Below the pieces are notes generated by a model, which saw nothing but the letters and a program-made list of their open reading frames with translations, was not told the DNA's origin and ran no database searches. From Anaeramoeba flamelloides (lineage: Eukaryota; Metamonada; Anaeramoebidae): a stretch of 64,000 nt of DNA. Positions 57,571 through 64,000 of this stretch are shown in pieces (positions within the stretch are counted from its first letter, which is position 1; each line of letters opens with the position of its first letter). A program made the position numbers and the translations under genes. The stretch lies in NCBI GenBank assembly GCA_027625915.1, contig JANTQA010000029.1, forward strand, positions 7,998,001-8,062,000, given 5' to 3'.

Positions 57571-58899
57571 TTAAGGTCTATAATCCTTGAATTTAAAAAA
57601 AAAGAGAGATTACTTTGTATTGATATATTTTCATGTTAATTTTGTTCTTAGATAATCGATATTGGACTTGGTAAGGATTTTAATAGTGGTCCAAAAAGGG
57701 AATTTTTGTCAATTTATTTTTTTTTTTCCAAAATCCAAATTCAAGAATTTAAAAAAAATAGAATGGGAGGTATTTAAGAATAAATTTTAAATTTCGAATT
57801 TAGATTTTTGTGAATTGATTGATATATTTTTTTCCCTTTTTGTCAATTAACCCAAATAAAAAATAAAATTTTGACAAGATCTAAATAAAAATAAAATTAA
57901 TCAAAAATTTTAACTAACAACCCACAAACCACATTTTTTACAACTTAAAGGATTAGCGTCACCATAGATTTCTCTATAATCAAAGTATGTTGTAATTGGA
58001 TGTAAATGATATTAGTGTGCCATGGCTCAAATAGCTCTAAAAAATCTATTATAACTCTTATTGCACAATAAATTATTACATTTATTACTTATGATCACAA
58101 TTGAAAAAGTTTCATTTTGAAACACTTTTTTTTATAATTTCATGTCCAAATCTAAAAATAGAAACCTGAAATACAGTATTCTGATATTTAATAATTTAGA
58201 TTTAGAACTTCCAAAAGTCACTATTTTTATAATTTTTTAATTTCAAAGATTAACTCAATAATCATCAACATAAAAGCCGAAAGACTGATTAGTTTTGTTT
58301 GCTTTTGATAAAGATACTTGTAACATCAATATATTTCCATGATTTCAGAAATAATTTGTCAAAAAAATTTATTCGTTAATTATTTAATTTTTTAAAAAAA
58401 ATTGAATTTTTTAGTAACTAATCTACATTTTGCGACAAATTTAAGAAAGATATTTTGTGACTTTGTAGTCTGAAAATTGATAATTCAACCTTTAAATTTA
58501 TTGCGAAAATCTGATTATATTCTGAAATTGTTGATTTTTTTACAAATACATTGATCATTTTTCATTGATAAGATCAACAAATATTTCAACTTGACTAATC
58601 GATTTTTAGAGGCATTTGAACCATGTAGCACTAATGTGGTTGATACCAATAACAACATACTTTGGTCCTAGGCTTCTCCTTGGTAAAAGCTAATTCCTTA
58701 ACCACCAAAATATTAGATTTAGACTCTTCAATTCAGAATTTCAGGAAAAAATAAATAAATTGACAAAAATTCCCTTTTTGGACCACTATTTAAACCCACA
58801 CCAAGTCCAATATCAATCATCTAAGAACAAAAGTAACATTTCAATACACCATATACAAGATAATCTTTTTTATTTAAATTCAAGGATTGTAAACCTTAA
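57571..58899. mobile_element. Family B element, copy B2, with A4 nested inside
   Basis: TTAA at 57571-57574 and 58896-58899; inverted ends ggtctataatccttgaattt and, read inward from the right, ggtttacaatccttgaattt. Without A4 the element is about 570 bp, similar to B1. The arms carry the ttggacttggtaaggatttt block and its inverse. No open frame. Confidence 0.8.
57945..58701 (-). mobile_element. Family A TTAA element, copy A4, nested in B2
   Basis: Flanked by TTAA at 57945-57948 and 58698-58701. Inverse orientation to A2: left aggattagcgtcaccatag, right, read inward, ggaattagcttttaccaagg. Aligned with A2 over its full length. Non-coding. Confidence 0.85.
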
Positions 58900-59566
58900 A
58901 TAGATATTATTATGAAATAAATTAAAAATCAAATAAAAAATGTTCTCAAAGCTTAAAATTTGAATGAGAGAAATATTGAAAAATATTGATGATTTTTTAT
59001 GGATTAATCCTTTCTTAGAAAAAGATCGATTAGTATTTGAAAACAAATTAAAAAAATAAATATTAAGTGAATTATATTTTTCAAAAATAAAATGAAATCT
59101 TGTCAAGATCAAATTTTTTTTTTGTAATTTGTGTTTCCACTGATTAAAAAGATAAGTTAACCCTATCAAAGCAATTTATGAATTTGAATATATTTTTTGA
59201 AATCCAAAATTCAAAATATTTCCAATATAAAACTCAAAAAAGTAACAGATTTTTTTTTATTAAGAATTAGGTTTAATTATTGAAAATGAAGAAACATATT
59301 TTTTGTTTTATGTTCGGAAGTCTTGATTTTGAAAGAAAATTTTGATATTTTGTAATTAATTTTAAATATTAATCTTTCAGTTAAAATCCCAGTTAATAAA
59401 ACCAATGGAGGTATATGTGATTAAAAAAATCTAATTTTAAAATTACTTGTACAAAAGTTTATCATTGAAATTAGGATCTATTAAGCAATTTTTTTTTTTT
59501 TTTATTCTTGTAAGTTTTTGACCATTTTCTAAAATTTTACTTTTTTTTTTTTTTTTTTTTATTCTA
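58900..59566. other. Spacer, no gene seen
   Basis: AT-rich; the 99-codon minus-strand frame over 58870-59169 spans the end of B2 and is not coding in composition. Confidence 0.45.
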
Positions 59567-59764
59567 ACGGTCAGTTCAACTTTTAAGAGACAAAATTTCA
59601 ACATTTTTTAAGCAACATAAAAAATCTCAAATTAGCGCAAAAATTTTGAATAAAATTGTTACACTCAAATTATTTTACAAGAATTTGAATCTTTTGCCTT
59701 AATTTGATCTTATTTTTTAGCCTTAATATGGTTGAAAGTTGTGTATTAGTGGTAGAATTGACTG
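59567..59764. mobile_element. Family N MITE, copy N4
   Basis: About 198 bp, TA at 59565 and 59765. Left acggtcagttcaacttttaa; right, read inward, cagtcaattctaccactaat. More diverged than N6. A T-run of 20 precedes it. Confidence 0.6.
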
Positions 59765-60369
59765 TATAAAATGTGAGTATCGATCACCTTGAGCTATACA
59801 AAGTCCTTCATTTTGATAATATTTTAATATAATTTCTTTGATAATTTTATTTAAAGAAAAAACATTATATTGTTTTTCTAATTTTTAAAGAACAATTTTA
59901 GTTAAAAAATTGTTCTATATCAATCATTATAATATATTTTTTATTTTTATTTTCATTTTTTTATTTTTCTTTAATTATTATAATTCTGTATTTCAGAAAT
60001 TCAATACATGCATATGAGTCTAATTTTTTTTCAGAAAATCAAATAGTGATTTATGGATTAAAACCCAACCAAACAAGGTTTAATTAGTTTACACAAAATT
60101 TTAAAAAATGGTATTGGTAAACTTTGATTTATAATGATGGGTTATAAATAAAAAATTATTTTCTTGATTTCACAAAATAAAAAAAAATTCTACAATAGAA
60201 TTTACTATTTTAATTTTTTAATGAAAATTTTTTGTCTTATTTACAAGAATATTTATAACAATTTAATTCCTTTCTTGAATAAAAAAAAATTTAATTTTAA
60301 ATTTTGAGGTTAAAATTACTAAATTTCCCAAATTTTTTGAAGATTATTAAATTTTTAAAAATCAAATTA
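59765..60369. other. Spacer, no gene seen
   Basis: AT-rich with no gene or paired repeat recognised. Confidence 0.4.
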
Positions 60370-61124
60370 CAGTCAGTTACACTTTTAAGGCACAAACTTT
60401 CAACGAAATTTAAAACACAAAAAATCTCAAATTAAGACACAAAATTTATAATTATTTATGAAAATATAAACCACTTCATTTAGTATTGTCAAAGGTATAA
60501 ATTTATCAGAATCAAATGGAAAAAAAAAATTATCTAAAATTCTAGATAAGAAATTATATGAAAAAGTTATTCTTAGAAAAAATACACAGAAACTCTTCAA
60601 AACGACTAATCAAAATTATTAAATTTACTGCGCTTGTCGGGAATTTTTTATAAAAGCTCTTATGGTTAGAAAACTTAAGGTAATAAAGAAATATTAATAA
60701 AAATAAAGTGAAAACAAAAAATTTTTTAAATAATAAAAAATATATTTAAAAATTCGGGCACCCCGTGCCCGACTCTGAGAGTCTTGGAATACCAATTTAT
60801 TAATCAAAGTTTGTGGAATTTTTATCTATAATCGATAATCTTTCTATCAGATCCCCCCTGTATTCAGGAAGTGGATAGTTTCTAATTGGTCATGAAAATG
60901 ATAAATTTATTTTATATATATATTTTTTAATTATTTTTCTTCTTCTCTTTTTTTTTTATTTGATGATTTTTCTTTAATTACTCCTTTCTATAAATAAATA
61001 AATAATTTTATATTTTTTATTTTACAGTTTATTTTACTAGAATCTGAATCTTGTACCTTAATTTGAGATTTTTATTGTGCCTTAAATTTCGTTGATATTT
61101 GTGCCTTAAAAGTGGAATTGGATG
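60370..61124. mobile_element. Family N MITE, copy N5, split by a ~570-bp insert
   Basis: TA at 60368-60369 and 61125-61126. Left half 60370 to about 60454 (cagtcagttacacttttaag); right half from about 61027 (ttattttactagaatctgaa) to 61124 (aagtggaattggatg). Other N copies are 170-217 bp, so about 570 bp was inserted. Confidence 0.65.
60455..61026 (+). repeat. Insert in N5 containing repeat R2
   Basis: The part from about 60790 (cttggaataccaatttatta) to the four-unit ataa tail near 61005 matches R1 inverted. Just before it is the unusually GC-rich palindromic gggcaccccgtgccc at 60757-60771. The 5' part (60455-60750) has no match in the window. SINE or truncated LINE is possible; no frame or Pol III boxes seen. 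Confidence 0.4.
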
Positions 61125-61323
61125 TACATCTTAGGATAAAAACATAATTTCTAAGTAAAAATTTTAAATTAATTCAAATTTTTAATTATTATAACTTTTC
61201 TTATTAAAAAATACAAGATATTTTCGAACTGTTTATAAAATGATTTTTTATTGGTTAACCATAAATATTATCACAAAAAAATAAAATTCATTTATTAATA
61301 TTCCGGTCAACAAAAACTTGATA

Positions 61324-61540
61324 CAGTCAGTTCCACTTTTAAGTAACAAACTTCCAACGAAATTTAAGAGGCACAAAAAAATCTCAAATTAAAGCAAAAA
61401 AATCTCAAATATTTAACAAAAATTATTTTACTAGAATCTGGATCTTGTACCTTAATTTGAGATTTTTATTGTGCCTTAATTTGAGATTTTTTGTGTTTTA
61501 AATTTCGTTGAAGTTTATATTTTAAAAGTGAAACTGGCTG
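61324..61540. mobile_element. Family N MITE, copy N6 (complete)
   Basis: 217 bp between TA at 61322-61323 and 61541-61542. Ends cagtcagttccacttttaag and, read inward, cagccagtttcacttttaaa. Best preserved N copy. Confidence 0.75.
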
Positions 61541-62268
61541 TATTAGGTAACAATGATAGAATTAATTATAAAAAATATAAAATTTTATTATAATGTGAGA
61601 AATTAAATGAATTAAAAGTTTACTTTTTCAGAAAAAATAGAAAAAAAAGTTGATCTCACTAAAATAATTGTCTTTTCTGGGTTTCTAAGTTGATGAGAAT
61701 TTTCTTGATCTTTCAATCTAGAAAATTTTTAATTAGAGATTATCACCAATAAAATATTTTAAAATCTTGCCTATTGTCTTCGAAAATTAACCCCTAAATG
61801 AATCAATTTACAGCCAAGATTGTTTAAAATTATTTACATTATTTAATAATTGTGAAATATATGATATTGTCATCAAATACCCTTTTAGATATTGAAGTCT
61901 AAGACTAACTCAACTATATTTTACACTTCTTCCCAACTCCTTTATACTCAAATTGTCCCAGCTAAAAATAAAAAATTCGCTATTTTCGAGAGAATAAACC
62001 AACATACTTTTGCTATGTATTAAGAAAAAATAATAAACTTCAAATTAGAGTATAAAATCTTAAAAAAATGTCTATATAAACAATAAATTTTTGAAAAAAA
62101 TATAATTTTAAAAATATTTTTCGGGCTGCTTTCATTGATATTTCTTGTGTGATGTTTTTTCAATTGTTTTCTTTATTGATTTATTTAAAGGGTAATTAAA
62201 AAATATATATCAAAGAAAAAAGATAAGAAGATAAATAATTGATGTACCAATACAAAAAATACTAAAAT
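61541..62268. other. Spacer with Q3, no gene seen
   Basis: 61900-62060 matches family Q in inverse orientation (ataataaacttcaaatt and the tttgagtataaaggagttgg-type block). The rest shows nothing. Confidence 0.4.
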
Positions 62269-62805
62269 AAAATTGAAAATTTTCCACACAGTTTAAAAGG
62301 TCCAAATCATCACAATACTATAATTTCATTCAAATTGGAAAGAATTTTGATTTTTGGAAAATATGAAAATCATTTTTTCATCGTATGTTTTTTGTTATCA
62401 TTTTATTTTTTGAACGACATAACATGTTTCGTTCGATCCTATTTTTTTTTTTTCAAACGATTGATATTATGTTGAAGTAGAGTTGTTCAAAATAGAAGAA
62501 CTCAAAAAAAATTAGTTGGTAGTATCAAAATGTTTGATAGATCAATATTCCTTCTAGAATTTAAACAAATTTAACAATGAATTTTTTTAAAAAATAACCA
62601 AAATTTTTAACATACCCATAATTTATTTGTATTGATAATTATTTATTTTTTGTTTAATGATTATTGTAATTTATAAACAATTATGTAAATATTTTAATTA
62701 GTGAATGGTTCTAATTTGTATTTCTTCTGGAATTGATTAAATAAGATTTTTTTTTTCAAAAATTGAATTTGGGTAAGTGAAAAATTTTGAATTGGGATTT
62801 AATAT
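62269..62805. mobile_element. Family C MITE, copy C4
   Basis: About 537 bp; left aattgaaaattttccacaca, right gtgaaaaattttgaattggg. Aligns over its length with C1 and C3. Confidence 0.65.
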
Positions 62806-62924
62806 TATTTACAAGATTAAGTTAAAAAAGATATACTGTTGTTAGGTTTTTGTTAATTTTCTGTTTATTCCGAAAAAAAAAAACAATAAATACTAAGAAT
62901 CAAGCAGAAAACACCAGGAAAACT

Positions 62925-63115
62925 GCCCTTAAGTTTTCCAGAATTTAAAAGAATTGTTAAATCTTTGATTTTACTCAATTCTGTTGAATTCTGTACAAGT
63001 ATGTTTGTTTTTTTTTCATTTTGAAAATTAAAACTAAAATTTCTGAAATTTCCTTTTTATTTCTTAAATTAAAAAAATCCTATGCACTCTACGGCACTCT
63101 ATGAGACTTGGCTAC
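62925..63115. repeat. Family L repeat, copy L4
   Basis: aagttttccagaatttaaaa near 62932, hairpin arms gaaaattaaaactaaaat-type, then decamers cactctacgg and cactctatga at 63085-63104, the inverse of those in L1. Confidence 0.5.
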
Positions 63116-64000
63116 ATGTCCCTAAAATTCACAGAAGGGGAAAAATCCAATAAAAAGATAATCATTAATAAATAAAAATTTTATAATATGTTATTAATAA
63201 AAGTTATCCCTTTGTCATTAGGTTTTTTATTTTTATTTAATTTGAGTGAATTGAGTACAATCTTTGATTTTGCTGAATTCTTTTAAATTAAAAAAAAAAA
63301 AAAAAAATCAAGACATTGCCTCTCTTCATGGGGCTAAATTTCTCAATTTCTTTGGAAATTTTATATTGTTGGCCATATAATTTTTTTTATTTAAAATGTA
63401 TTGATTTTTAAAAGAAATTTTAAATCCTCAATTTTCTTTTGGTTAATTTGGTTTAAAAACGTTTTTTTTTTTAAATTGGCCTTTATAAAAAAAAATAAAA
63501 AAAAAAGACTAAATTAGAAAGAAAGAAATGAAAATGAAATTTTTGACAAAATTAGAATAGTAAAACAATAAGATATTTCTTAAAAAGTAAGGTATTTTTT
63601 TTTTATATTTCAGAAAAAAAATCATCTTTGTCAGTGAAGCTATTTGTTAATTGATAATAACAAATTAGTTAAATATTAATACTGACTAAATCAATGACTT
63701 ATGCTATTTATTTCAAAATATGTTTGTTGAAATATTTCCAATAATGAAAAAAAAAAATAGTACTTTTTTTGAAGAAAGCTAATGCATAACCAATTTTAAT
63801 AAAAAAACCGGAAATAAGGCAAGGTGAAAAATGATTTTTTAAATAATAAAATACAGATATATGTTTTTTATTCTATTTGAAAAATTTTCGAGATTAAAAA
63901 GGTTATGAAAATGATTTTTCTAATCAAAAAGAAAAGCATAAATTAGCAATTTTCACATCCATAAAAAATATCAGATAAAATCGAGATCAGAAAATTTAAT
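63116..64000. other. Right edge of window, no gene seen
   Basis: AT-rich with A-runs near 63290 and 63490. No coding frame or paired repeat recognised. Confidence 0.4.

Overview
The window is nuclear DNA of a very AT-rich eukaryotic microbe. Coding regions are interrupted by spliceosomal introns (GTAAG/GTATGT donors, AG acceptors). Proteins carry Lys-, Glu- and Asn-rich low-complexity tracts. There is an intron-containing tRNA-Tyr with a Pol III T-run, and TAA and TGA are ordinary stops. The overall style suits a free-living amoeboid protist (an Anaeramoeba-like or similar lineage is my guess), but no marker here fixes the taxon.

Seven host protein genes and one tRNA gene are supported. From left to right: a C2/EF-hand phosphatidylserine decarboxylase with a huge charged tail (2.3-5.1 kb, +); a KAR/HSD17B12-type short-chain reductase in three exons with a 6.36-kb intron (7.9-15.5 kb, +); a BAR-PH-ArfGAP-ankyrin protein of the ACAP type in five exons (23.8-17.5 kb, -); COP9 signalosome subunit 4 (30.2-33.7 kb, +); an organellar GrpE (37.6-38.3 kb, +); a PLAC8-type cysteine-rich protein in at least four tiny exons (44.6-43.9 kb, -); a bZIP factor with a transmembrane segment and an S1P-like site, ATF6/CREB3-like in layout (51.9-50.5 kb, -); and tRNA-Tyr(GTA) (56.0 kb, -). 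A short relict resembling the C-terminal part of the NSUN2/Trm4 RNA methyltransferase lies at 27.3-27.5 kb.

Most of the rest is non-coding and full of short, non-autonomous repeats that I could group by eye into about fifteen families (called A-R here). Several have terminal inverted repeats (TIRs) and look like MITEs: TTAA-target families (A, B, probably J), TA-target Tc1/mariner-like families (E, N), a ~540-bp family C next to or inside three genes, and one long-TIR element P in the reductase intron. Families A and B are inserted into each other in both directions, E sits inside M, and an N copy is split by a 570-bp insert. This nesting gives direct evidence for target-site choice and relative age. 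No transposase gene is visible, so all copies would depend on enzymes encoded elsewhere.

Functionally the genes point to endomembrane biology (phosphatidylethanolamine synthesis, very-long-chain fatty-acid elongation, Arf GTPase control, ER-stress-type transcription factor) plus general housekeeping (COP9 signalosome, organellar Hsp70 cofactor). They are separate transcription units with no operon-like organisation. Coordinates of repeat ends are by-eye estimates unless a target-site duplication is stated.
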